In this document: one piece after another, positions 27,166 to 36,370 of the stretch
Position numbering within the stretch: the stretch's first letter is position 1
Layout: each line of letters opens with the position of its first letter
DNA from: Bacillota bacterium
Lineage (GTDB): Bacteria; Bacillota; Clostridia; Acetivibrionales; DSM-1351
Reading direction: 5' to 3'
NCBI GenBank assembly: GCA_023460955.1
Contig: JAEWOH010000002.1
Coordinates: 1 to 64,000 of the forward strand
DNA: 64,000 nt
Notes under the pieces: model-generated
The model's input: the letters and a program-made list of their open reading frames with translations, nothing else
Database searches by the model: none
What the model was told of the DNA's origin: nothing
Made by a program: the position numbers and the translations under genes

Positions 27166-30100
27166 TTATGCTCTGAAGTAATCTACTCCGGCTTTAAACA
27201 GCTGCTGATCCTTTTCACCCGGTACGTTTTTATAGACATTGGAGCCTATTCTCTCAGAATGACCCATCTTACCGAAAACTCTTCCATCAGGACTGGTAAT
27301 ACCTTCAATTGCATTTATTGAACCGTTTGGATTGAAGCTGATATCGTAGGTCGGTTTTCCATTGAGGTCTACATACTGAGTTGCGATCTGTCCATTGGCT
27401 TCCAGTGTTTTAAGAACATCTTCACTGGCGGTGAATCTGCCCTCACCATGCGAAATTGCTATGGTATGAGTATCTCCAACCTTAACATTATTCAACCACG
27501 GTGACAGATTTGAAGTTATCCTGGTGTTTACAAGACAGCTTTGATGGCGGCCGATGGTGTTGAAGGTCAACGTCGGGCAGCTTTCATCAATATCCCTGAT
27601 TTCTCCGAAGGGCAGCAGGCCAAGCTTTATCAATGCCTGGAACCCGTTACAGATACCCATAACCAAACCATCTCTCTGTTTCAGAAGTCTCATCACGGCC
27701 TGACTTACAACAGGATTTCTGAAAGCTGTGGCAATAAATTTTCCTGAGCCTTCGGGTTCATCACCTGCGCTGAAGCCGCCCGGAATCATTATTATCTGGG
27801 AATTGTCAATCAAGCTTTCCATGGCTTTAATGGTTTCTTCTATATCATTGTGTGAAAGGTTCTTAATTACAAGGGTCTCGACAAGTCCACCTGCATTTTC
27901 AAAAACCTTTTTAGTATCATATTCACAGTTTGTGCCCGGAAATACAGGTATAAATATTCTTGGCTTTGCAACCTTCGCTGAAGGTCTTGCTTTCTTTACG
28001 GTTTCATAAGTGTATTCTGACGGAATGCTTATGTTTTGCTTTGTTATGGTGGGGAATACTTTTTCCAGTGGTTCCTGCCATTTAGCAGCAAGCATATCAA
28101 CTTGCAGGTTTATATCTCCGACACTTATCACTGCTTTGTCTGTGGTTGTACCCAGGACAGTACAGTTCATACCGGCAAAAACGGTTGAAACATCTGTACC
28201 TTCAGGCAGTTCAAGTATTATTGAGCCATAGAGCGGCTTAAATAGCAGTGCAGTATCTATAGCCTTTACAAAATCAAACCCCAGCATATTTCCGAAGGTC
28301 ATTTTGCTGATTATTTCTGCTATACCGCCTTCTTTAACAGAGCTTGCTGACAAAATTGCTTTTTGTGCTGCCAGATTGTATACGGCACTGTATATTATAT
28401 CAAGTTCATCAAAGTCAGGGAGCATGTTTTCGTCCAAGCCTAGTGTAAGAAGTACAACTTGGCTGCCTGAAGCTTTAAACTCGTTGGAGACCACATTGTT
28501 TACATTTACTGTATCTACTGCAAAGGAAACCAGTGTAGGCGGAACATCCAGGTCCTTGAAGCTGCCTGACATACTGTCTTTTCCACCTATTGCAGCAGTT
28601 CCCAGCTTAATCTGTGCATAGTAAGCTCCCAACAGCGCGCTCAAAGGCTTTCCCCATCGTTTGGCATCCTTGCCGGGCTTTTCAAAATACTCCTGAAGAG
28701 TCAGTCTTATTTTCTTATAATCTCCGCCCATTGCTGCAATCTTGGCAACAGATTCAATGACTGCAAATACTGCACCGTGGAAGGGGCTCCAAATTGATAT
28801 TTCAGGGTTGTAGCCATAAGACATCAAGGTTCCAGTTGTAGTATCACCTTCCATAAGCGGAAGCTTTGCTGCCATACCTTCTGCAGGTGTCAGCTGGTGC
28901 TTTCCTCCGAAAGGCATCAGAACGGTATTGGAACCTATTGTTGAATCAAATCTTTCTACAAGACCTTTCTGGCTGCACCTGTTAATATTTTGCAGGTTTT
29001 CAACCCACTTTTCGGTCAGGTTGTCAGTATTTATGCTCTTCGTTGTTACGGCGGTAAATTTATCAAAGTAGCTTTCTTCGTCGGGAGCAGTAATTTCTAT
29101 GTCAATCCTTTGTTTTGCGCCGTTTGAATTCAGGAATTCACGGCTCAGATCAACTATCTTTTTTCCTCTCCAGTTCATCTTCAGCCTTGGTGCAGAAGTT
29201 ACTTCTGCAACCACCACAGCTTCAAGATTTTCATCATTGGAAAACCTTATAAATTTATCAACATCAGAGGCTGCAACTACTACTGCCATTCTTTCCTGTG
29301 ATTCAGATATGGCGAGCTCGGTTCCGTCCAAACCTTCGTATTTCTTCGGTACCATATCAAGATTAATTTCCAGACCATCAGCAAGCTCGCCTATCGCAAC
29401 AGAAACTCCGCCTGCGCCGAAGTCATTACATCTTTTGATAAGGGTGCTTACCTTGGGATTCCTGAACAGACGCTGTATCTTTCTCTCTGTCGGCGCATTA
29501 CCCTTCTGTACTTCTGCTCCGCAGGTTACAAGTGATTCTTCGGTATGTGCCTTTGAAGAACCGGTTGCACCTCCGCAGCCGTCTCTACCTGTTCTGCCTC
29601 CAAGAAGGATAATTTTGTCGCCGGCTGCAGGCTGCATCCGAACAACATTTTTTCTTGGTGCTGCACCTATTACAGCTCCTATCTCCATTCTTTTTGCAAC
29701 ATAGCCTTCATTATATATTTCCGCCACCTGACCAGTTGCCAGTCCTATCTGGTTACCGTAGGAGCTGTAGCCTGCGGCGGCGCCGGTAGTTATTTTCTTC
29801 TGCGGAAGCTTTCCGGGTATAGTGTCTTCCATCCTGGTTCTGGGGTCACCGCTTCCGGTTACCCTCATAGCCTGATATACGTATACCCTTCCTGACAGCG
29901 GATCGCGGATGGCGCCGCCGAGGCAGGTTGCAGCACCTCCGAAGGGTTCTATTTCTGTAGGATGGTTGTGAGTTTCGTTTTTGAACATAACAAGCCATTC
30001 TTCATTCTTGCCGTTAATATCAGCATTGACTACAATACTGCACGCATTAATCTCATCAGAAAGGTCTAAATCCTCAAGTTTCCCCTGCTTTTTGAGAGCT

Positions 30101-30954
30101 TTCATAGCCATAAGGGCAACATCCATAAGACAAACGTCCTTATCGTCACGACCCTTATAAATCTCTTCTCTTGCGGCTTTATAATCATTAAAGGTTTTTT
30201 CGATAATATCTGTATATTTTCCTTTTTCGAATTTAACACTGTCTATACAGGTAAGGAAGGTAGTATGTCTGCAGTGATCCGACCAGTAAGTATCAATCAT
30301 TCTCATTTCTGTTACTGAAGGATCTCTCTTCTCTGTATTCTTAAAATATCCCTGACAAAATACAATGTCGTCAAAAGACATGGCGAAACCCATTTCCTTC
30401 AGAAGACCTGAAAGCTGGTTATGATCCATGTTTATAAAGCCGTTGATGTTAGCCACATCCTCCGGCTGCTCAACCACGGTTTTCAGTGTTTCAGGCTTCT
30501 CCATTCTGGCTTCCTGACTTTCAACAGGATTTATATAGTATTTTTTTATTTCGATCAGATCCTGGTCTGTTATTGAGCCGCCCAGCACGATAACTCTTGC
30601 AGCTTTTATTTCGGGTCTTTCTCCTTGAGTGAGCAGCTGCATGCATTGGGCTGCGGAGTCAGCTCTCTGGTCATACTGACCGGGAAGGTATTCCACTGCA
30701 AAAGCTCTGCAGTTTTGGGGTATTATATATTCTTCATCATAAGCGTAGTCAACAGGCGGCTCTGAAAAGATAGTATTTCTTGCTTTAATATACTCTTCCT
30801 CACTTATTCCCTCAATATCATATCTATTAATAATCTGAACAGTCTCAAGAGCCTTAATCCCAAGGGTTTCTTTAAGGTCTGACATAAGCCCTTGAGCCTC
30901 AACATCATAAGGTTTCTTCTTTTCAACAAACAGTCTTTTAACTACACTTTTCAT
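27166..30954 (-). CDS. purL: Phosphoribosylformylglycinamidine synthase, single-chain
   Basis: About 1262 aa, the large one-polypeptide form that fuses PurS-like, PurL and PurQ parts; catalyses the ATP- and glutamine-dependent conversion of FGAR to FGAM in purine synthesis. Visible: YWSDHCRHTTF and FKNETHNHPTEIEPFGGAATCLGG (synthetase), FGAGGVSVAIGELADG, and a C-terminal class I amidotransferase with FPGTNCEYDT, nucleophile Cys in VMGICNGFQALI and the SHGEGRF His-Glu region. I start at ATG 30954 with GGGG upstream; the 30 extra upstream codons are hydrophobic and unsupported. No other pur genes adjoin it. Confidence 0.95.
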   Translation of the reverse strand: MKSVVKRLFVEKKKPYDVEAQGLMSDLKETLGIKALETVQIINRYDIEGISEEEYIKARNTIFSEPPVDYAYDEEYIIPQNCRAFAVEYLPGQYDQRADSAAQCMQLLTQGERPEIKAARVIVLGGSITDQDLIEIKKYYINPVESQEARMEKPETLKTVVEQPEDVANINGFINMDHNQLSGLLKEMGFAMSFDDIVFCQGYFKNTEKRDPSVTEMRMIDTYWSDHCRHTTFLTCIDSVKFEKGKYTDIIEKTFNDYKAAREEIYKGRDDKDVCLMDVALMAMKALKKQGKLEDLDLSDEINACSIVVNADINGKNEEWLVMFKNETHNHPTEIEPFGGAATCLGGAIRDPLSGRVYVYQAMRVTGSGDPRTRMEDTIPGKLPQKKITTGAAAGYSSYGNQIGLATGQVAEIYNEGYVAKRMEIGAVIGAAPRKNVVRMQPAAGDKIILLGGRTGRDGCGGATGSSKAHTEESLVTCGAEVQKGNAPTERKIQRLFRNPKVSTLIKRCNDFGAGGVSVAIGELADGLEINLDMVPKKYEGLDGTELAISESQERMAVVVAASDVDKFIRFSNDENLEAVVVAEVTSAPRLKMNWRGKKIVDLSREFLNSNGAKQRIDIEITAPDEESYFDKFTAVTTKSINTDNLTEKWVENLQNINRCSQKGLVERFDSTIGSNTVLMPFGGKHQLTPAEGMAAKLPLMEGDTTTGTLMSYGYNPEISIWSPFHGAVFAVIESVAKIAAMGGDYKKIRLTLQEYFEKPGKDAKRWGKPLSALLGAYYAQIKLGTAAIGGKDSMSGSFKDLDVPPTLVSFAVDTVNVNNVVSNEFKASGSQVVLLTLGLDENMLPDFDELDIIYSAVYNLAAQKAILSASSVKEGGIAEIISKMTFGNMLGFDFVKAIDTALLFKPLYGSIILELPEGTDVSTVFAGMNCTVLGTTTDKAVISVGDINLQVDMLAAKWQEPLEKVFPTITKQNISIPSEYTYETVKKARPSAKVAKPRIFIPVFPGTNCEYDTKKVFENAGGLVETLVIKNLSHNDIEETIKAMESLIDNSQIIMIPGGFSAGDEPEGSGKFIATAFRNPVVSQAVMRLLKQRDGLVMGICNGFQALIKLGLLPFGEIRDIDESCPTLTFNTIGRHQSCLVNTRITSNLSPWLNNVKVGDTHTIAISHGEGRFTASEDVLKTLEANGQIATQYVDLNGKPTYDISFNPNGSINAIEGITSPDGRVFGKMGHSERIGSNVYKNVPGEKDQQLFKAGVDYFRA

Positions 30955-31032
30955 TATTAACCCCATTTCCGGCAAGTAACTGCCTATGCAAAAACTCAAT
31001 AATTTATAATTTAAGATGATAATTAAATTATA

Positions 31033-31046
31033 ATATGATATCATAT
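31033..31046. promoter_or_regulatory. Palindrome between purL and the LysR gene
   Basis: ATATGATATCATAT is a perfect 14-bp palindrome, 45 bp upstream of the LysR ATG and 79 bp upstream of purL. It has the AT/TA symmetric form of many LysR boxes. Function is inference. Confidence 0.35.
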
Positions 31047-31090
31047 ATTAGTAAAATTAATGTTATTAATACTATAAATTAGGAGCACTT

Positions 31091-31969
31091 ATGGATATTA
31101 ATTTTGAGTTATACAAAATATTTTATTACTGTTCTGAAAACCAAAGCTTCTCAAAAGCTGCACAAAAGCTCTTTATATCTCAATCAGCAGTAAGTCAGTC
31201 CATTAAACAGCTGGAAACACAACTTGGCGTTACTCTATTCCATAGGAAGCCAAGAGCAATACAATTAACTACTGAAGGTGAAATGCTCTTGAGTTATATT
31301 TCTCAGGCTTTCAATTACATCAAAACTGCAGAAGCTAAAATTCAGGAAATGGAAGGCCTGAAGGCTGGAGAAATAAGGATTGGAGTAAGTGATTCCATCT
31401 GTAAATATTTTGTGATGCCTTTTATTAAAAAATTCGGCAGCAAGTATCCTCAGATATCAATAAAAGTTATTAACAGGACTACACCGCAACTATTAGAAGT
31501 ACTAAAAAATGGCATTGTGGATATTATAATTTCAACATTGCCGGTAAATTCTGAAATTTTTTCGTCAGTTCCCTTTGTGACTGTTGAAGACATTTTTGTA
31601 GCCTCTGAAAAATATTCAGAATTAAAAGGTAAAAAGCTTACCATCAAAGAATTAAACAGTTATCCGCTTGTTATGCTTCCGCCTGACAGTTCAACAAGAA
31701 AAGCAATTAATGCTTTTTTTGAAAAGCATGGGTTAAGCTGTACTCCCGAAATAGAACTTGAAAGTCTAGACCTGCTTGTGGAATTTGCATTAATCGGAAC
31801 CGGTATAGCATATGTTCTCAAAGAAAGTGTAAATGAAAGAATTAAAAACGGGCAGTTATTCCAGATAGATATCTGTGAAAAACCCCCGCAAAGAGAAATC
31901 GGAATAGTTACAATGAAAAATGTAATATTGTCAAAAGCAGTAAAAACTTTTATTGAAATACTTAAATAA
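31091..31969 (+). CDS. LysR-family transcriptional regulator
   Basis: 292 aa. N-terminal winged HTH (KIFYYCSENQSFSKAAQKLFISQSAVSQSIKQLETQLGVTLFHR) and a C-terminal PBP2-type effector domain (from about residue 88, GEIRIGVSDSICKYF). Divergent from purL with a shared 136-bp spacer. Its 3' end overlaps the convergent HD-GYP gene by 8 bp. LysR members normally control the divergent neighbour, but a purL link is not established. Confidence 0.93.
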   Translation: MDINFELYKIFYYCSENQSFSKAAQKLFISQSAVSQSIKQLETQLGVTLFHRKPRAIQLTTEGEMLLSYISQAFNYIKTAEAKIQEMEGLKAGEIRIGVSDSICKYFVMPFIKKFGSKYPQISIKVINRTTPQLLEVLKNGIVDIIISTLPVNSEIFSSVPFVTVEDIFVASEKYSELKGKKLTIKELNSYPLVMLPPDSSTRKAINAFFEKHGLSCTPEIELESLDLLVEFALIGTGIAYVLKESVNERIKNGQLFQIDICEKPPQREIGIVTMKNVILSKAVKTFIEILK

Positions 31970-33011
31970 ACTCCTTTATAAGTTGATCCTTCTCAACTGA
32001 AAGGTCTACAAAGTCTTCATCGACTCTTAATACAGGCGCGTAAACACATTGATTGGGTACATAAACAACCTCACCAATTTGTCCGTTCTTCAATCTTACT
32101 TTGGAACCCACATAATAACTTGGCATATTTGTAAACATAACCATCATAATTTTGGGATCAACTGTGTCAAAACCGACATTTTCCAACTCTTTAAACGCTG
32201 TAAAAGGAGTTTGCCTTCCTCTGTAAACTCTTTCAGAGGTTATTGCATCAAATATATCCGCAACTGTTACAATTTTTGAATAAAGATTTTTCTGGCTGCC
32301 TTTTATACCAAATGGATAACCGGTACCGTTTTCTTTCTCATGATGCATTATAACTGCTCTCTTGACATCCATATTAATTACATTAATATTTTTGACTATT
32401 TCATATCCATAAACAGTGTGCTTTTTCATAATTTCGAATTCCTGATCGGTTAACGGGCCCTTTTTGTTTAGTATTTCCAGAGGAATATGAGCCTTTCCCA
32501 CATCATGAAGCAGGCCAGCCATTACAATATCTTTAAGCTGCTTTTTATTGAAACCCAGCCACTTGCCTAAAAGCATTGAATAAACTGAAACATTTACAAG
32601 GTGAGAATATGTGTAGGAATCTGCAATTCTCACGGTATTTACGCAGTCCATCAAAGAACTGCAATCATTTAACTTGCTGTAGATATGTTCAGATATATCT
32701 TCTGCTTTATTGAAATCCAGTTCTTTTCCCGATGCAAGATCCTGTACCAACAGTTTAGCAGTATTTACATCCTCTATATACTTTTTTTGATCTACACTTA
32801 TCTTGTCATCAGATAAATAATCATTGCCATGGATTGGATTGGAATTAAATATGAATACCTTGTCTATTCTAAATTCAATTAGTTTTTGAAGGATATACTC
32901 GGTAACAATGGTATTGGTGGGAACAATCATATTTCCGCCCACTGAGTATACATCCTCACCCAGATAGTTGCCCAGAATAGCTTCACTGACTTCGACATAT
33001 ATTTTATCCAT
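31962..33011 (-). CDS. HD-GYP domain protein (putative cyclic-di-GMP phosphodiesterase)
   Basis: About 349 aa from ATG 33011. The C-terminal HD-GYP domain is complete: LLHDVGKAHIP (HD pair), KKHTVYGYEI, MHHEKENGTGYPFGIKG (HHE and GYP) and DIFDAITSERVYR. A roughly 110-residue N-terminal region of the DUF3391-like kind lacks TMs, so the protein is cytosolic. Expected to hydrolyse c-di-GMP to pGpG/GMP; no GGDEF gene is in the window. The upstream 38 codons to 33125 are AT-rich and unlikely to be translated. Confidence 0.9.
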   Translation of the reverse strand: MDKIYVEVSEAILGNYLGEDVYSVGGNMIVPTNTIVTEYILQKLIEFRIDKVFIFNSNPIHGNDYLSDDKISVDQKKYIEDVNTAKLLVQDLASGKELDFNKAEDISEHIYSKLNDCSSLMDCVNTVRIADSYTYSHLVNVSVYSMLLGKWLGFNKKQLKDIVMAGLLHDVGKAHIPLEILNKKGPLTDQEFEIMKKHTVYGYEIVKNINVINMDVKRAVIMHHEKENGTGYPFGIKGSQKNLYSKIVTVADIFDAITSERVYRGRQTPFTAFKELENVGFDTVDPKIMMVMFTNMPSYYVGSKVRLKNGQIGEVVYVPNQCVYAPVLRVDEDFVDLSVEKDQLIKEFI

Positions 33012-33241
33012 TATGTTATCCCGCCCGCTTTCAAATTCTTTGCGATTTATTAATTTCGCAATTCTAATGCTAATATTTAACATTTTGAATATATTATATA
33101 ACAATATTAGTAAATAGTCACCCATAATTCGGCATTAAAATACATTTTCTGTAAAAATAATTATGAGATTTTTGGGAACCTATTTCCATACAAGTACGTC
33201 TAATGTATGATAGGTAATATAAGGTAAAGGAGGATGATTTA

Positions 33242-33958
33242 TTGGAGTATCTCATTCAAGTAAAAGGGGTCAGAAAGGTATACAGGGTAGGTAACGAAAA
33301 AGTAGTAGCCCTTGATAATATTGATCTTTCAATCAAGAAAGGTGAAATTTGCTGTCTTTTGGGAACTTCCGGATCAGGAAAATCTACTCTGCTTAACTTA
33401 ATGGCAGGGCTGGAAAAGCCCAGCAGAGGTGAAATTATAATTAAAAATATTCATGTTGAAAAGCTTGACGAAAAAAAACTCGTAATTTTAAGGCAAAAAT
33501 ACATAGGTTTTGTTTTTCAATCTTATAATCTTTTGCCCAACCTTACTGCATTGGAAAATGTAGGACTTCCCCTTACCTTTAAGGGAATCCCTCGAAGGAT
33601 AAGGGATAAACGGTCAAGACATATGCTCAACTCTGTTGGACTTAACTCACACAGCAACAGGAAACCATCTCAAATGAGCGGAGGACAACAGCAAAGAGTG
33701 GGTATAGCCAGAGCCTTTGTGGGAAACCCTGAAATAATCTTTGCAGATGAGCCTACCGGAAATCTTGATTCAAAAACTACTCTTGAAGTTATGAATCTAA
33801 TAACCGAAATTGCCAGAAACAATAAGCAGACTCTGATTATTGTAACCCATGATATCAATATAGCCAGGTATGCTGACCGAATTATTCATATTCTTGACGG
33901 CAATATTGAAAGTATTGAAACTTTAACTCCCTGTGTAGGAGAAATAATCAATAATTAA
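33242..33958 (+). CDS. ABC transporter ATP-binding protein (MacB/LolD class)
   Basis: 238 aa, TTG start with AAAGGAGG upstream. Walker A GTSGSGKST at 41-49, signature SGGQQQR at 146-152, Walker B EIIFADEP at 164-171, switch His in IIVTHD. First gene of a three-gene plus-strand unit with an exported CARDB-repeat protein and a MacB-type permease, ending at the terminator 37779-37812. In MacAB-like machines such ATPases power mechanotransmission rather than transport through the membrane. Confidence 0.95.
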   Translation: MEYLIQVKGVRKVYRVGNEKVVALDNIDLSIKKGEICCLLGTSGSGKSTLLNLMAGLEKPSRGEIIIKNIHVEKLDEKKLVILRQKYIGFVFQSYNLLPNLTALENVGLPLTFKGIPRRIRDKRSRHMLNSVGLNSHSNRKPSQMSGGQQQRVGIARAFVGNPEIIFADEPTGNLDSKTTLEVMNLITEIARNNKQTLIIVTHDINIARYADRIIHILDGNIESIETLTPCVGEIINN

Positions 33959-33991
33959 TAAGAAAAGCCTGAGGGCTTGGAGGCAAAACTT

Positions 33992-36370
33992 ATGAAAAAA
34001 ATGAAAAAAATCACTTCGATTCTTTTAATCTTTATTGTTCTTTTAACAAACCTGTTTGTTACAATACCTGTTAATGCTGCTCAGGATGTAGATTTGGTTA
34101 CATATTTTGTTGATGAATCAAAAATTACTTCCGGCAGTGATTTTAAAATGGATTTAACAATAGGAAACCTGTCTTCAACAGACTCAGTTACTAGTGTAAG
34201 AGTTATTGTTGATGGAAGCTCAGCCTTTTCTGTAAAGAGCTCCATACCGGTATTATCTGAAATAGAACCTGGAAAACAGGCAGTTACTGACCGTGCAACA
34301 TTTACTTATAACGGCGGTTCAAATAAACTTCAAGTAACCATCCAATATCAAAAGAACGGACTGGATTATCAGCAGGAAGACTCTATCACTATTTCTCAGG
34401 CAGTGCCAAAGGAAGAGGCTCCACCGTCTGTTGATACATCTAAATTTGCACCTAAAATCGTTATTGCAGGAAATGCAGCAATTCCTTCGGGACAGGTAGG
34501 CGGACAGATGACCTATACGCTGCCGTTAAAAAACACCTCTCTGTATCAGGCAAAGAACATAATTATATCACCTGTTCTGGACGATTCTTCCCCTGTTGTA
34601 ATGGAGTCCATGAACATATCTCAGAGTCTTGATTACCTTCAATCCAATGAAACTAAAGAGGTTAAATTTAATTTTCAAATTTCCTCCGGTGCATCAGTCA
34701 AGACCTATCCGATTAAATTCAACATTCAGTATTACAATGGTTCAAATGATTATTTCAGCACCACTGAAACAGGTTATTTGAAGCTTACTGAAGGTTCAAA
34801 GCTTCCGAAGCTGTCATTAAAGGCAGTTTCAACTAATCCATCCCCAGTTCAGGCAGGCCAAAATTTTAAGCTTAAGCTTACTCTTGAGAATCAAGGAACA
34901 GTTTCTGCAAAAAATGTTCAGGTCACACTGCTTGGGCTTAAGAATGATGGGGCTAGTATTATCGGCAGCACCAACAAGCAAACAGATTCCATTATCTACG
35001 GCGGATATACCCAGGATTTTACATACGATCTTTCTGCTTCAACAAAGATCGAAACAGGTGCAAACAGTCTTAAGATAAGACTGGATTATAATGATGCTAC
35101 AGGTTCAGTATTTACAGATGAAATTGAGTTTTTCTATAATGTTCAGTCAGGAGGCTCTCAATCAGTAGTAGAATTAAAAAATGTTGTATCTCCTACTTCA
35201 ACTCTTACTCCCGGCAGTAACGCTGTTATTGCATGTGATGTTGCAAACACAGGCACATCCGATGCATACAATGTAAAGGTAACCATTTCAGCTGATAAGG
35301 AAATAATCCCAAGAACACTTAACACTATTTTAATTCCCATTCTTAAAAAGGGTGAGACAAAAAATGTTCAATTTCAGCTTTTTATATCTGATGAAGCAGT
35401 GACCAAAAACTATCCGGTGGCAATCAATGTTGAGTACGATTTATCACCCTCAGGAAACAGTGCAAAGCAGACAGCAATGCAATATGTAGGCCTTTATGTT
35501 GAAAATCCTTCCGGTAAATCTGTACCAAGACTGATAATTGATAAATACAGTGTTGATCCACAGACAGTAAATGCCGGTCAGCAGTTTACTCTGGAAGTCT
35601 CGATACTTAATACAAGCAAGACCTCAACCATTAATAATGTTAAGGTTTCTCTTGTTTCAGACGATGGGACCTTCAGTACATTAAATTCGAATTCCTTCTA
35701 TATTGATTCAATAACACCAAAGTCCAGCATAATCAAAAAGGTTTCATTTACCTCTAAATCGGATGCAGCACCGAAGCAGTATACAATTAGTGTAAATTAT
35801 GATTATGAAGATGAAAAAGGAAATCCTTATAACAATAAGGATGTTATCGGGATACCTCTGCTTCAGACTCCGAGACTTGTAATCGGTGATGTAAGCCTAC
35901 CGCCTGAAGCTTATATTGGGAACCCTCTCCCCGTAAATGTGAGCTTTTTCAATATGGGTAAATCAACTCTCTATAATTTGATGGTGAAGCTTGAAGGAAA
36001 TTTCCGTGTTGAAGGAACAAGTTATTTTGTTGGCAATTTCGAGTCAGGAAAAAGTGACTCCTTTGATGGTACTTTCATCCCCGAAGCTGCAGGACCTATA
36101 AACGGTTTTATTGTTTTTACCTATGAGGATGCAGACGGAAAACATCAGGAAGTTAAAAAGGAAATTACTCTTAACGCAATGGAAATGCCTATGCAACAGC
36201 CCATGCCCGGCGAAGGACAAATGCCTCCCACTGAAGAGAATAAAAAGTTTCCACTTTGGGCTTATATTGCTGGAGGAGTTGCTTTACTGGCAGTAGTAGT
36301 AACCAGTATTCTTCTTATCCGAAGGAAAATCCGAAGAAGAAAGGATTTAATGTTAGATGAGGAACTTTGA
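33992..36370 (+). CDS. Exported CARDB/COG1361-repeat protein with C-terminal membrane anchor
   Basis: About 792 aa. Signal peptide MKKMKKITSILLIFIVLLTNLFVTIPVNA, then about six Ig-like repeats of 110-125 residues with recurring signatures such as VQAGQNFKLKLTLENQGT, LTPGSNAVIACDVANTGT and VNAGQQFTLEVSILNTSK, a short Met/Pro-rich linker (MQQPMPGEGQMPP) and a TM at about 760-783 with a basic cytoplasmic tail. Start ATG 33992 follows GGAGG. Overlaps the permease start by 14 bp. Its place in the operon is that of the MacA-like adaptor, but the sequence has no HlyD/biotinyl-lipoyl features; it probably spans the cell wall instead. Confidence 0.88.
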   Translation: MKKMKKITSILLIFIVLLTNLFVTIPVNAAQDVDLVTYFVDESKITSGSDFKMDLTIGNLSSTDSVTSVRVIVDGSSAFSVKSSIPVLSEIEPGKQAVTDRATFTYNGGSNKLQVTIQYQKNGLDYQQEDSITISQAVPKEEAPPSVDTSKFAPKIVIAGNAAIPSGQVGGQMTYTLPLKNTSLYQAKNIIISPVLDDSSPVVMESMNISQSLDYLQSNETKEVKFNFQISSGASVKTYPIKFNIQYYNGSNDYFSTTETGYLKLTEGSKLPKLSLKAVSTNPSPVQAGQNFKLKLTLENQGTVSAKNVQVTLLGLKNDGASIIGSTNKQTDSIIYGGYTQDFTYDLSASTKIETGANSLKIRLDYNDATGSVFTDEIEFFYNVQSGGSQSVVELKNVVSPTSTLTPGSNAVIACDVANTGTSDAYNVKVTISADKEIIPRTLNTILIPILKKGETKNVQFQLFISDEAVTKNYPVAINVEYDLSPSGNSAKQTAMQYVGLYVENPSGKSVPRLIIDKYSVDPQTVNAGQQFTLEVSILNTSKTSTINNVKVSLVSDDGTFSTLNSNSFYIDSITPKSSIIKKVSFTSKSDAAPKQYTISVNYDYEDEKGNPYNNKDVIGIPLLQTPRLVIGDVSLPPEAYIGNPLPVNVSFFNMGKSTLYNLMVKLEGNFRVEGTSYFVGNFESGKSDSFDGTFIPEAAGPINGFIVFTYEDADGKHQEVKKEITLNAMEMPMQQPMPGEGQMPPTEENKKFPLWAYIAGGVALLAVVVTSILLIRRKIRRRKDLMLDEEL

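Noticed and set aside
29099..29704. 201-codon open frame on the plus strand inside purL
   Set aside because: Antisense shadow of a strongly conserved enzyme gene; no start signal and no recognisable domain.
30955..31044. N-terminal 30-codon extension of purL
   Set aside because: Hydrophobic AT-rich codons with no ribosome site that would run through the divergent promoter region; the ATG at 30954 fits family starts.
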